Positions 9,009 to 17,818 of a DNA stretch of 64,000 nucleotides are shown piece by piece. Under the pieces are notes generated by a model, which saw nothing but the letters and a program-made list of their open reading frames with translations, was not told where the DNA came from and did no database searches. Within the stretch, counting starts at the first letter, position 1. Each line of letters opens with the position of its first letter. The position numbers and the translations under genes are program-made. The stretch comes from Flavobacterium lacus (GTDB taxonomy: Bacteria; Bacteroidota; Bacteroidia; Flavobacteriales; Flavobacteriaceae): NCBI RefSeq assembly GCF_003268815.1, contig NZ_QLSV01000013.1, forward strand, positions 51,616-115,615, given 5' to 3'.

Positions 9009-9542
9009 CTAAAACAACTCAATCAACTTATTAACCGTATTCCAATTTCGGCTTGTAGCGGTTACATTTAACTTTTTTTCAATGTATTTTTGAGTCAATT
9101 TTGTATTTCCTGCACCGGTTTCTAATTTCATGTAGATTCGGTTTCCATCAATAAAGGCTTCATCGGGTTTGAATTGACTTATTTTTAATTCGTTCAAAAA
9201 AGTATTGTTCAATTCTTTTGAAATAAAGGCAACATATAGTTTCTTAATATCAACTCCTTTTTCTTTGAAAAACGGATTATTAGTCAAGCATTTTTCTAAG
9301 TCAGCTTTACTAATTACTATAACCGGAACATCAAAACCAAGGTGCTTAGCTATTTCTTGTTTGATGGTAAAACCAACACTTTGTGGATTTTCATCTTCCG
9401 ATTCTACAAACACATTTCCGGATTGAACGTAGGTTTCCACATTTTGAAATCCACTATTTTCAAGGATGGTTTTTAAAGTATCCATTTTAATCATGTTGTG
9501 ACCGGATACGTTGATGCCACGTAATAGTGCTAGGTGTTTCAT
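9009..9542 (-). CDS. DUF1697 family protein
   Basis: A 177-residue cytosolic protein opening with LALLRGINVSGHNMIKM, the signature of DUF1697, followed by L-x-x-L-x-x-x-GF-x-x-V-x-T-Y-x-QSGNV, also typical of the family. The end, TATSRNWNTVNKLIELF, matches the conserved family C-terminus. Biochemical function is unknown. It stands alone on the reverse strand between the LRR gene and a GIY-YIG-like hypothetical, with short intergenic regions and no recognisable operon partner. Confidence 0.88.
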   Translation of the reverse strand: MKHLALLRGINVSGHNMIKMDTLKTILENSGFQNVETYVQSGNVFVESEDENPQSVGFTIKQEIAKHLGFDVPVIVISKADLEKCLTNNPFFKEKGVDIKKLYVAFISKELNNTFLNELKISQFKPDEAFIDGNRIYMKLETGAGNTKLTQKYIEKKLNVTATSRNWNTVNKLIELF

Positions 9543-9634
9543 TTGAATTGTTTGAAGATTTATTAAAAATAGTAATTCTATTTTTAAATTTGATGTGAAA
9601 TTAGTGGATTTCGTCGAACGGATTTAAACAAAAA

Positions 9635-9657
9635 AAGTTTTCTTACTCAGAAAACCT
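9635..9657 (-). terminator. Hairpin terminator after the GIY-YIG-like gene
   Basis: A 7-bp perfect stem (gttttct 9637-9643, agaaaac 9649-9655) with a 5-base loop. On the reverse strand it is followed by a run of T, so it can end the transcript of the gene at 9681-10109. Confidence 0.65.
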
Positions 9658-9680
9658 TCTTTCAATTTTAACTAAATCTT

Positions 9681-10109
9681 TTAAAAAGCCACATTCCATT
9701 TCGGAAACTTTGCATTTTCCTTCAAAAACAATTGTAAAATTTGTCCTTCTACAAAGGTTGGAATTACTTTGGTTTTGTTGTTATAGGTTTCATACCAAAA
9801 CACTTCAACTGCTTCTATTTTTTCTAGTTTTAACTGTGTTTTCCAAGAATATTTTCGAGCGGTTTTGGCAAATTGATGTCCGTTTACGATTTTGTCATAC
9901 AAGCCGCCGTTTTTAGCTTTCAACGTTCCATCATTTTGAACTGTTCCGGTAGAACCAACCATAATTAATTCTCTATTTTCTTCTTGAATGGCATACACCA
10001 AAAAAACACCACTGGCCTCATTTGGAGCATTACAAACTACTTCCAAATCATCGTTTGACGAGAATTGAAAACTTCCACTATTTTTAAATTTGCTTAGTTC
10101 TTTATACAT
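9681..10109 (-). CDS. Hypothetical protein, possible degenerate GIY-YIG fold
   Basis: A 142-residue cytosolic protein. I do not recognise the family with certainty. Several spaced features recall GIY-YIG nucleases: GVFLVYAI near residue 33, IMVGSTG about 15 residues later, GGLYDKIVNGHQF in the position of the conserved helix, and a late Glu in TFVEGQILQLF. The usual G-I-Y and Y-I-G triplets are changed (GVF, MVG), so catalytic activity is doubtful. It ends KFPKWNVAF. A clear hairpin terminator follows at 9637-9655. Neighbours give no functional hint. Confidence 0.6.
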   Translation of the reverse strand: MYKELSKFKNSGSFQFSSNDDLEVVCNAPNEASGVFLVYAIQEENRELIMVGSTGTVQNDGTLKAKNGGLYDKIVNGHQFAKTARKYSWKTQLKLEKIEAVEVFWYETYNNKTKVIPTFVEGQILQLFLKENAKFPKWNVAF

Positions 10110-10140
10110 TTCTATACTTCTATTTTATATTTAAAAAAAA

Positions 10141-10164
10141 TAAGCCCTGACTAATCAAGGCTTA
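10141..10164 (-). terminator. Hairpin terminator after sucD
   Basis: Arms taagccctga and tcaaggctta (10141-10150, 10155-10164) pair with one mismatch around a ctaa loop. The reverse-strand transcript continues into a run of U (eight A on the + strand at 10133-10140). Confidence 0.7.
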
Positions 10165-10188
10165 TCATATCTTTCTATTTTTGAATGT

Positions 10189-11061
10189 TTATCCTAAAAC
10201 TTCTTTTACTTTTTTACCAATCTCAGCTGGTGAATCAACTACATGAATTCCGCTTTCTCTCATAATTCTTTTCTTCGCTTCTGCTGTGTCATCTGCACCA
10301 CCAACGATAGCACCTGCGTGCCCCATTGTTCTTCCTTTTGGAGCTGTTTCACCTGCGATAAAACCAACAACCGGTTTGCGGTTACCGTCGGCTTTGATCC
10401 ATTTTGCAGCATCAGCTTCTAATTGACCACCGATTTCACCAATCATTACGATACAATGTGTTTCCGGGTCATTCATCAATAATTCAACTGCTTCTTTGGT
10501 TGTAGTTCCGATGATTGGATCGCCACCAATTCCGATAGCTGTCGTTATTCCTAAACCTTGTTTTACCACTTGGTCAGCCGCTTCATAGGTTAATGTTCCT
10601 GATTTTGAAACAATTCCTACATTTCCTTTTTTGAAAACGAAGCCCGGCATGATGCCCACTTTTGCTTCTCCCGGAGTTATTACACCCGGACAGTTTGGTC
10701 CGATTAATCGACAGTTTTTAGTTTTAATATAAGCATATGCTTTAATCATATCCGCAACAGGAATTCCTTCTGTGATGGTGATAATTACTTTAATTCCGGC
10801 ATCCGCAGCTTCCATAATGGCATCGGCAGCAAAAGCGGGTGGAACAAAAATGATGGTTGTGTCTGCTCCCACTTGTTCAACTGCATCTTTTACGGTATTG
10901 AAAACCGGACGGTCTAAATGGGTTGAACCACCTTTACCCGGTGTAACGCCACCAACTACATTTGTTCCGTATTCAATCATTTGTGAAGCATGGAAAGTTC
11001 CTTCGCTTCCTGTAAATCCTTGAACAATTATTTTTGAATCTTTATTAACTAAAACGCTCAT
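10189..11061 (-). CDS. sucD: Succinyl-CoA synthetase, alpha subunit
   Basis: A 290-residue alpha subunit of the TCA-cycle enzyme that interconverts succinyl-CoA and succinate with nucleotide formation. The CoA-binding Rossmann part begins [18 protein letters not shown], followed by GGVTPGKGG. The ligase part ends with the phospho-histidine loop [14 protein letters not shown]. Length is normal for the family. The beta subunit gene is not next to it, as is common in flavobacteria. It has its own terminator downstream; upstream a CAAAAGTA sequence (11095-11102, TACTTTTG on the coding strand) may be the -7 element. Confidence 0.95.
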   Translation of the reverse strand: MSVLVNKDSKIIVQGFTGSEGTFHASQMIEYGTNVVGGVTPGKGGSTHLDRPVFNTVKDAVEQVGADTTIIFVPPAFAADAIMEAADAGIKVIITITEGIPVADMIKAYAYIKTKNCRLIGPNCPGVITPGEAKVGIMPGFVFKKGNVGIVSKSGTLTYEAADQVVKQGLGITTAIGIGGDPIIGTTTKEAVELLMNDPETHCIVMIGEIGGQLEADAAKWIKADGNRKPVVGFIAGETAPKGRTMGHAGAIVGGADDTAEAKKRIMRESGIHVVDSPAEIGKKVKEVLG

Positions 11062-11171
11062 GATTGTGTTTGTTTGTGTTTAATTTTCGAGTTACAAAAG
11101 TAATTCTTTCGATTACTTTTTTTATGCTTTTTTATATTTTTTTTGCAAAATTACTATACAGTTGATTTTCT

Positions 11172-11534
11172 TTAAGGTAATTGGCTCATTTGATAACCTC
11201 GAAACAATTTTCCGTCAACAATTTCCCAAATCACAAAGAAATAAGCTAATCGATTTATTTGAGACGGATTTTCAATTGTTGTTCCAAAATGAGTATAGTG
11301 GACAGAAACTAAATTATCTTCGGCTAAAATTTGATGAATTTGAACCACAAATGTTTCATACCCAATCTTTAAATCATTTGCCATCTGAATCAATTCGTTT
11401 CGATCTTTTTTTAAAAAACCTTTGCTGCTGTTCCATTCTAAAATTACATCAGGATGCAAAAAAGTTTCCAATGTGCTGCTGTTATACAACGCATCAGAAT
11501 TATAAAACGCTTGAACTAATTCTTTTGGACTCAT
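11172..11534 (-). CDS. SnoaL/NTF2-like protein
   Basis: A 120-residue protein with the order of a compact SnoaL-like cone fold: helical start (SPKELVQAFYNSDA), LHPDVILEWNSSKGFLKKDR after it, then alternating beta strands ending VDGKLFRGYQMSQLP. Such proteins bind small hydrophobic ligands or act as isomerases, but no catalytic residues can be assigned here. The start lies one base from the stop of the upstream lpxD-like gene, so it is probably co-transcribed with the lipid A operon without being required for that pathway. Confidence 0.7.
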   Translation of the reverse strand: MSPKELVQAFYNSDALYNSSTLETFLHPDVILEWNSSKGFLKKDRNELIQMANDLKIGYETFVVQIHQILAEDNLVSVHYTHFGTTIENPSQINRLAYFFVIWEIVDGKLFRGYQMSQLP

Positions 11535-11535
11535 T

Positions 11536-12465
11536 TTATTTTAATTTTTCAATTATCTCCGGTATACGTTTGATATTGGCTAATTGTTTCAACTTTTCAC
11601 GTGATTCTTCGATTGGTGTACCGAAATAGGTTTTTCCGCCATCGACAGACTTCGTAACACCGGTTTGTCCCATAATCACCGCTTTTGAACCAATTGTGAT
11701 TCCGCTTGTCGTTCCTACTTGACCCCATAAAGTTACTTCATCTTCAATGATTACGCAACCTGCAATTCCGGTTTGTGCGGCAATTAAGCATTTTTTACCA
11801 ATTACGGTATCGTGACCAACATGCACTTGATTGTCAATTTTTGTTCCGGCCCCAATGGTTGTGTCGCCTGTAACACCTCGGTCAACAGTGCACAAAGCAC
11901 CAATTCCGACATTATCTTCCACCACTACTCGACCTCCGGAAAGCAATTGATCAAATCCTTCGGGTCTCTTTTTGTAATAAAAAGCATCAGCTCCTAAAAT
12001 GGTTCCGGCTTGAATGACGACGTTGTCACCAATTACACAATGATCATAAATGGAAACATTGGCATGAATGAGACAATTTTTGCCGATTTTCACATGATTT
12101 CCAATAAAACAATTCGGTTGAATCAGAGTTCCTTCTCCAATTTGAGCAGAAGATGAAATCGATACATTTGAATAGGTAAACGGTCTAAAATGATTCGTTA
12201 ATTTATTAAAATCACGAAAAGGATCGTCAGAAATCAACAAGGCTTTTCCGTCCGGACAATCCACTTGTTTATTAATTAGAACAATAGTTGCGGCCGATTG
12301 AAGAGCTTTATCGTAATATTTCGGATGGTCAACAAATACAATATCGCCGGGCTCAACCACATGAATTTCATTCATACCTTGCACCGGAAAATTTTCATCC
12401 CCTACAAATTCACTCCCAATAATTTGAGCTATTTCTTTGAGCGAATGTGTTTTTGGAAATTTCAT
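11536..12465 (-). CDS. LpxD-like N-acyltransferase, second paralogue
   Basis: A 309-residue protein with the LpxD architecture: an N-terminal uridine-binding-type domain (SLKEIAQIIGSEFVGDE, then EPGDIVFVDHPKYYDKAL), followed by a left-handed beta-helix of hexapeptide repeats (IGEGTLIQPNCFIGNHVKIG onward). The catalytic histidine region reads DNQVHVGHDTVIGKKC, and TGIAGCVIIED follows. It is shorter than the canonical lpxD at 15394-16413 and distant in sequence, so it may acylate a different sugar or use a different acyl chain. It lies downstream of efp, in the same direction. Confidence 0.8.
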   Translation of the reverse strand: MKFPKTHSLKEIAQIIGSEFVGDENFPVQGMNEIHVVEPGDIVFVDHPKYYDKALQSAATIVLINKQVDCPDGKALLISDDPFRDFNKLTNHFRPFTYSNVSISSSAQIGEGTLIQPNCFIGNHVKIGKNCLIHANVSIYDHCVIGDNVVIQAGTILGADAFYYKKRPEGFDQLLSGGRVVVEDNVGIGALCTVDRGVTGDTTIGAGTKIDNQVHVGHDTVIGKKCLIAAQTGIAGCVIIEDEVTLWGQVGTTSGITIGSKAVIMGQTGVTKSVDGGKTYFGTPIEESREKLKQLANIKRIPEIIEKLK

Positions 12466-12546
12466 AAAACTTGAAATTTGTTATTGAAATTGATATTGAT
12501 TTTTGTAATTGATTTTTGAAATTGATATTGTAATTGATTTTTGAAA

Positions 12547-13113
12547 TTATTCCTTCACACGCTCCATGTACGCACCCGAAGCCGTATCAATTTTAATTTT
12601 GTCGCCTTCGTTGATGAATAAAGGAACGTTTACACTTGCACCTGTTTCCACTTTAGCTGGTTTTGTTGCGTTTGTAGCAGTATTTCCTTTCACACCCGGT
12701 TCTGTATAAGTTACTTCTAAAATAATTGAAGCCGGCATATCAACTGATAAAGGTAAATCGGTTTCCGTGTTGATTTGAATCATAACGTTGGTTCCTTCTT
12801 TTAATAAATCCGGAGCATCTAACACATCTTTGTTTAGCGTAATTTGCTCAAAACTTTCGGTATTCATAAAATAGAAATCAGCTCCTTCTGAGTATAAAAA
12901 CTGAAACGTATGCGTTTCTACACGAACCACATCAATTTTATGACCGGCAGAAAACGTATTGTCTAACACTTTTCCGTTGGTTAAACTTTTTAATTTTGTA
13001 CGAACAAACGCAGGGCCTTTTCCTGGTTTTACGTGAAGAAATTCGATTATTTTATAAATATCGTGGTTGTGTTTGATACATAATCCGTTTCTAATATCTG
13101 AAGTACTTGCCAT
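12547..13113 (-). CDS. efp: Elongation factor P
   Basis: A 188-residue translation factor that rescues ribosomes stalled at polyproline stretches. The N-terminal KOW-like domain carries HVKPGKGPAFVRTKLKSLTNG, which includes the loop lysine contacting the peptidyl transferase centre. The OB-type second and third domains follow (VPLFINEGDKIKIDTASGAYMERV at the end). Length is normal. It lies between lpxA and the second lpxD-like gene; the 81-bp gap downstream is a run of near-repeats of ttgatttttgaaattgata with no other function seen. Confidence 0.95.
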   Translation of the reverse strand: MASTSDIRNGLCIKHNHDIYKIIEFLHVKPGKGPAFVRTKLKSLTNGKVLDNTFSAGHKIDVVRVETHTFQFLYSEGADFYFMNTESFEQITLNKDVLDAPDLLKEGTNVMIQINTETDLPLSVDMPASIILEVTYTEPGVKGNTATNATKPAKVETGASVNVPLFINEGDKIKIDTASGAYMERVKE

Positions 13114-13197
13114 TCTTGTTTTTATTTAAATTTTTGTTTGTTTTTTAATTTTTTTATAGGAAATACCAGCACCTATCACCATTTACCAATTACCTTT

Positions 13198-13983
13198 CTA
13201 ATAAACTCCCGTGTAACCTTTCATTACTCCTCGTGAAGAGTTTCTAATAAACTGAAGAATTTCGTCACGTTCAGGAGAAGCAGCCATTTCTGCTTCAATA
13301 ATGCTCACAGCTTGTGATGTATTATAATTTTTTTGGTATAATATTCTGTATATTTCTTGGATTTCTCTGATTTTTTCCGAGGTAAACCCTCTTCTTCGCA
13401 GTCCTACTGAATTAATTCCCACATACGAAAGAGGTTCTTTTGCTGCTTTGGTAAAAGGCGGAACATCTTTTCGAACTAACGAACCACCTGAAATCATAGC
13501 ATGATCACCAATGTTAATAAACTGATGCACGGCAGCTAATCCACCAATGATGGCGAAACTACCCACGGTAACATGGCCTGCTAAAGCAACTCCGTTCACA
13601 ATAATAGCATTATCACCAATATGACAATCGTGTGCCACGTGAGCCGTTGCCATAATCAGACAATTCTTTCCAATGGTTGTTTGACCCGAAGCAATTGTTC
13701 CTCTGTTGATGGTCACGCATTCGCGAATGGTCGAATTATCCCCGATAATAGCGAGTGAATCTTCGCCTCCAAATTTTAAATCTTGTGGTACCGCTGAAAT
13801 TACAGCTCCTGGAAAAATATTGCAATTCTTACCAATTCGAGCTCCTTCCATGATGGTTACGTTGGAACCAATCCAGGTTCCTTCTCCAATCACTACATTA
13901 TTATGAATGGTTGTAAACGGATCAATGACAACATTTCGTGCAATTTTTGCTCCCGGGTGTACGTAGGCTAAAGGTTGATTCAT
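13198..13983 (-). CDS. lpxA: Acyl-ACP:UDP-N-acetylglucosamine O-acyltransferase
   Basis: A 261-residue trimeric hexapeptide acyltransferase that performs the first step of lipid A synthesis by adding a 3-hydroxyacyl chain to UDP-GlcNAc. Hexapeptide coils run from YVHPGAKIARNVVIDPFTTI to about residue 185; the catalytic His lies in MATAHVAHDCHIGDNAI, and NRGT plus the C-terminal helical domain (GLRRRGFTSEKIREIQEIYR) are as in LpxA. The 10-bp spacing to lpxC/fabZ implies one transcript. Confidence 0.95.
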   Translation of the reverse strand: MNQPLAYVHPGAKIARNVVIDPFTTIHNNVVIGEGTWIGSNVTIMEGARIGKNCNIFPGAVISAVPQDLKFGGEDSLAIIGDNSTIRECVTINRGTIASGQTTIGKNCLIMATAHVAHDCHIGDNAIIVNGVALAGHVTVGSFAIIGGLAAVHQFINIGDHAMISGGSLVRKDVPPFTKAAKEPLSYVGINSVGLRRRGFTSEKIREIQEIYRILYQKNYNTSQAVSIIEAEMAASPERDEILQFIRNSSRGVMKGYTGVY

Positions 13984-13993
13984 AGTTTAGTTG

Positions 13994-15391
13994 TTAGTTC
14001 TTTTTGGCAATTTGTGCCATTAGTTCGGCCTCTGCAACCAATTTTCCGTTGGCATATGCATTGGCTTGCATGTGACAAATTCCGCGACGAATTGGCGTAA
14101 TTAAATCACATTTAAAAATTAATGTATCACCCGGCAACACTTTATGTTTGAATTTTACATTATCGATTTTCATAAAATAAGTAAGGTAATTTTCAGGATC
14201 CGGAACAGTGCTTAGTACTAAAATACCGCCTGTTTGAGCCATTGCTTCTACAATTAAAACACCAGGCATTACGGGAGCATCCGGAAAGTGACCTATAAAG
14301 AATGGTTCGTTCATGGTTACGTTTTTCAAGCCGACCACATGACTTTCAGAAAGCTCAAAAATTTTGTCTATTAATAAAAATGGAGGACGGTGTGGCAACA
14401 TAGCCATGATTTTATGAATATCCATCAATGGTTCTTGATGTAAATCATAGGTTGGTACCTGATTACGTTGTTCTATCTTGATGATTTTGGCAAGCTTTTT
14501 AGCAAATTGCGTATTGACAAAATGACCTGGTTTATTGGCAATTACTTTTCCTTGAATTCGAGTTCCAACCAAGGCTAAATCACCAACCACATCTAATAAC
14601 TTATGACGGGCGGCCTCGTTTGGATAATGCAATGTCAAATTGTCTAAAATACCGTTTGGTTTTACCGAAATTTTATCTTTTCCAAAAGCGGTTCTTAAAT
14701 TTTCCATTGTTTCCGGAGAAATTTCTTTATCAACATAAACGATAGCATTGTTTAAATCGCCACCTTTAATCAGACCATTATTTAACAGCGATTCTAATTC
14801 GTGCAAGAAACTAAAAGTTCTGGCATCGGCAATTTCCTTTTTAAATTCACTGATATTTTTTAATGTTGCATTTTGAGTACCTAAAACTTTAGTTCCAAAA
14901 TCAACCATGGCTGTCACTTGGTAAGTTTCACAGGGCATGACCAAAATTTCACTGCCGGTAGCTTCGTCTGTATACGAAATTACTTCTTTCACAACATATA
15001 CTTTTCGATCAGCGGCTTGCTCAACCACTTCTGCTTGCTCAAGTGCTTCAACGAAAAATTTAGAAGAACCATCCATGATAGGTGGTTCTGAAGCGTTTAG
15101 CTCAATAATAATATTGTCGATATCACATCCTACACAAGCCGCCAACACATGTTCGGAAGTTTGAATTTTAACCGCATTTTTTTCTAAATTGGTTCCACGT
15201 TGTGTGTTAACCACATAATTGGCGTCTGCTTCAATAATTGGATGACCTTCTAAATCAACCCTAACAAATGTAAAACCGTTGTTTACAGGAGCCGGTTTAA
15301 ATGTCATGGTTACTTCCTGACCGGTGTGTAAGCCTACTCCTTTTAAAGTAACTTCCTTTTTGATTGTTTTTTGTTTAGCCGATTGTACCAT
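13994..15391 (-). CDS. lpxC/fabZ: Bifunctional LpxC deacetylase / FabZ dehydratase
   Basis: A 465-residue fusion typical of Bacteroidota. Residues 1 to about 305 are UDP-3-O-acyl-GlcNAc deacetylase: SEHVLAACVGCDIDN carries the first zinc histidine and HYPNEAARHKLLDVVGDLAL the other ligands and the general base. After a linker, residues about 320-465 are the hotdog-fold 3-hydroxyacyl-ACP dehydratase: MLPHRPPFLLIDKI contains the catalytic His, and GHFPDAPVMPGVLIVEAMAQ the catalytic Glu helix. The fusion couples the committed lipid A step with acyl-chain synthesis. It lies 2 bp from lpxD upstream. Confidence 0.96.
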   Translation of the reverse strand: MVQSAKQKTIKKEVTLKGVGLHTGQEVTMTFKPAPVNNGFTFVRVDLEGHPIIEADANYVVNTQRGTNLEKNAVKIQTSEHVLAACVGCDIDNIIIELNASEPPIMDGSSKFFVEALEQAEVVEQAADRKVYVVKEVISYTDEATGSEILVMPCETYQVTAMVDFGTKVLGTQNATLKNISEFKKEIADARTFSFLHELESLLNNGLIKGGDLNNAIVYVDKEISPETMENLRTAFGKDKISVKPNGILDNLTLHYPNEAARHKLLDVVGDLALVGTRIQGKVIANKPGHFVNTQFAKKLAKIIKIEQRNQVPTYDLHQEPLMDIHKIMAMLPHRPPFLLIDKIFELSESHVVGLKNVTMNEPFFIGHFPDAPVMPGVLIVEAMAQTGGILVLSTVPDPENYLTYFMKIDNVKFKHKVLPGDTLIFKCDLITPIRRGICHMQANAYANGKLVAEAELMAQIAKKN

Positions 15392-15393
15392 TA

Positions 15394-16413
15394 CTATTCA
15401 TTATTTTTTTTTAATACTTCTAAATCGTTAACAATTTTTGGTAAATTTTTAAAGTGCACATACGATTTGCTATAATCTCCATAATTAAAAGATGGTGAAC
15501 CTTGAACTACTTCTCCATCTTTTAAATTTTTACCTACTCCAGATTGAGCTTGAATTCGCACTCCATCACCAATAACAAGATGACCGGCAATTCCTACTTG
15601 TCCGCCTATCAAACAATTCTTTCCGATTTTTGTGGAACCAGCAATGCCTGTTTGAGCCGCAATAACAGTATTTTCGCCAATTTCAACATTATGAGCAATA
15701 TGAATTTGATTATCAAATTTAACACCTTTTCTAATGATTGTTGAACCTAAAGTTGCTCTATCTATTGTTGAATTGGACCCTATTTCTACATTATCTTCGA
15801 TAATCACATTTCCTATTTGTGGAATTTTATCAAAACTACCGTCGGCCATTGGTGCAAATCCAAATCCGTCACAACCTATGATTGCCCCCGAGTGAAGAGT
15901 GCAATTATGACCTATTACTGTTTCTGAATAAATTCTTACTCCGGCAAAAAATACACAATTATCACCTATTACAACATTATCACCAATAAAACTATTTGGA
16001 TAAATTTTTACATTAGTGCCAATTTGTACATTTTTGCCAATGTAACAAAAACTACCTAAATACAATCCTTCTCCGTACGTAACGCCCTCTGAAACTACAG
16101 AAGGTTGCTCGATTCCGGATTTCATCAATTTTACTTGGTTATAATATTCGAGTAATTTTGAAAAAGATTTGTAAGCATCCACAACTTTTATTAAGGTTGT
16201 TTCAATTTCTTGTTCTGCTTCAAACGATTTGTTTACAATAGTAATTGATGCTTTTGTAGAATAAATATAATTTAAATATTTAGGATTTGCTAAAAAAGTA
16301 AGTGATCCTTCTGAACCTTCTTCAATTTTGGACAATTTAAAGACTTCAACATTGGGGTTTCCAACGACTTCGCCTTCTAAGATGGATGCTATTTGTTCTG
16401 CAGTAAATTTCAT
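15394..16413 (-). CDS. lpxD: UDP-3-O-acylglucosamine N-acyltransferase
   Basis: A 339-residue canonical LpxD that adds the second 3-hydroxyacyl chain. The N-terminal domain starts MKFTAEQIASILEGEVVG and includes EGSLTFLANPKYLNYIY. The left-handed beta helix follows, with GCDGFGFAPMADGSFDKIPQ (substrate-contacting) and the catalytic histidine in NQIHIAHNVEIGENTVIAAQ. The C-terminal helix (SKSYVHFKNLPKIVNDLEV) is as expected. It is first of the lpx genes and follows the HD-domain gene by 24 bp, so all of 11172-17733 may be one unit. Confidence 0.95.
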   Translation of the reverse strand: MKFTAEQIASILEGEVVGNPNVEVFKLSKIEEGSEGSLTFLANPKYLNYIYSTKASITIVNKSFEAEQEIETTLIKVVDAYKSFSKLLEYYNQVKLMKSGIEQPSVVSEGVTYGEGLYLGSFCYIGKNVQIGTNVKIYPNSFIGDNVVIGDNCVFFAGVRIYSETVIGHNCTLHSGAIIGCDGFGFAPMADGSFDKIPQIGNVIIEDNVEIGSNSTIDRATLGSTIIRKGVKFDNQIHIAHNVEIGENTVIAAQTGIAGSTKIGKNCLIGGQVGIAGHLVIGDGVRIQAQSGVGKNLKDGEVVQGSPSFNYGDYSKSYVHFKNLPKIVNDLEVLKKNNE

Positions 16414-16437
16414 TCTGACAAAAATATAAAAAACTAC

Positions 16438-17733
16438 CTATAATTTGTTAATTTCTTCGAGTACTTTTGGAAAACAAATGTAGTATTTTGTCACCGGCTT
16501 AGAGAATGCTCTTGAATTTAGTTGGTCAGAAGAAATAACCACATCCTCAATTGTCCTGTCTTTTTTTACAATTTGAATGGGTTGGGCTTCTTTATTGTAA
16601 CCTAATGTTTTTATTTTTCCTTTAAAAACAAAATAATCCGTTTCTGATATCGAGACTGGATATTCGATTAATAATTGCTCTTTGTAAGCGGTTAAAACTT
16701 CTCTTTCAAACTTTTCGTTACTTAGTTTAACCTTAAGCAAATCCCTGTTGATAATCATTTTACTTAAAGAACTGAGCACAAAATCATTGTGATATTGCCA
16801 TGATTTCAAGGCACTCATGATATCGAAATCATCTAATTGAGAAAATTTTTCTAAAATAGTTGCTGTAAAATCTTCTTTTTCAATTTTATTAGTCAAAAAA
16901 AACAAAAGCGGTTGGGAAGCATCCAACACAACTCCTTTTTGCGACAGTTCTTTGGCTCTTTTTAACGCTTTAGTTAGAATTAATTCTGCCACCAAACTGG
17001 TTTTGTGCAAATAAGCTTGCCAATACATTAATCGCCTCGCCATTAGAAACTTTTCGATGGAATAAATGGCTTTTTCTTCCACAACCAACACATCGTCAAC
17101 CACATGAAGCATTTGAATTAATCTGTCGGAATTGATATTTCCTTCGGCAACACCAGAATAAAAACTATCTCTTTTTAAATAATCCATCCGATCCATATCC
17201 AACTGACTCGAAATCAATTGAAGCATGAATTTTCTGTGGTATTCTCCTTTAAAAATTTGAATTGCTAAAATTAATTTCCCTTCAAATTCCTCATTAAGTT
17301 GATGCATAAATAACAGGGAAATTTCCTCGTGATGCACATTTTCTACAATACTTTGTTCCAATGCATGCGAAAACGGTCCGTGACCAATGTCATGCAACAA
17401 AATGGCAATATAAAGAGCTGTTTCTTCGTCTTGTGAAATTAAAACCCCTTTAAAACGTAGAACTTCCACCGCTTTTTGCATCAAGTGCATTGCTCCTAAA
17501 GCATGATGAAAACGGGTGTGATGAGCTCCGGGGTAAACCAAATAAGACAATCCCATTTGAGAGATTCTTCGCAGACGCTGAAAATAGGGATGCTGAATTA
17601 AATCGAAAACCAATTCATTCGGAATACTTATAAAACCGTAGATTGGGTCGTTAAAAATTTTTAATTTATTGGTTCTGCTCACAGCCTTAATGTTGGATTG
17701 CAAATATACTGATTTAGATTTTGAATCAATCAA
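16438..17733 (-). CDS. HD-domain phosphohydrolase (SAMHD1-like)
   Basis: A 431-residue protein of the HD superfamily. The core reads KIFNDPIYGFISIPNELV, HPYFQRLRRISQMGLSYLVY, then HHTRFHHALGAMHLM and ILLHDIGHGPFSHALE, giving the H...HD...D metal-site residues. SSQLDMDRMDYLKRDSFYSG later supplies the final Asp. These motifs match the dNTPase-type HD branch (SAMHD1, YwfO), so nucleotide triphosphohydrolase activity is likely but unproven. The ATG at 17733 is 17 codons before a GTG (17682) that begins VSRTNKLKIF, where relatives often start. It heads the lipid A operon and is divergent from porX. Confidence 0.85.
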   Translation of the reverse strand: MIDSKSKSVYLQSNIKAVSRTNKLKIFNDPIYGFISIPNELVFDLIQHPYFQRLRRISQMGLSYLVYPGAHHTRFHHALGAMHLMQKAVEVLRFKGVLISQDEETALYIAILLHDIGHGPFSHALEQSIVENVHHEEISLLFMHQLNEEFEGKLILAIQIFKGEYHRKFMLQLISSQLDMDRMDYLKRDSFYSGVAEGNINSDRLIQMLHVVDDVLVVEEKAIYSIEKFLMARRLMYWQAYLHKTSLVAELILTKALKRAKELSQKGVVLDASQPLLFFLTNKIEKEDFTATILEKFSQLDDFDIMSALKSWQYHNDFVLSSLSKMIINRDLLKVKLSNEKFEREVLTAYKEQLLIEYPVSISETDYFVFKGKIKTLGYNKEAQPIQIVKKDRTIEDVVISSDQLNSRAFSKPVTKYYICFPKVLEEINKL

Positions 17734-17789
17734 CGATTTTTTTACAATAACTTTAATACTTCCTGCGTTCGATAATTGTTAAATTGCAC

Positions 17790-17818
17790 CAAATATAAAA
17801 TACCATTTATGGACAAAA
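17790..17818 (-). promoter_or_regulatory. Putative promoter of the HD/lpx operon, overlapping the porX start
   Basis: On the reverse strand TTTTG (17814-17818) and TATATTTG (17790-17797) are separated by 16 bases, fitting the Bacteroidota -33/-7 pattern. The -33 part lies inside the first codons of porX, so the two divergent units share this stretch. Confidence 0.4.

Noticed and set aside
12466..12546. Tandem ttgatttttgaaattgata repeats as a CRISPR or regulatory array
   Set aside because: The units are short, imperfect and directly adjacent with no spacers; simple-sequence expansion fits.
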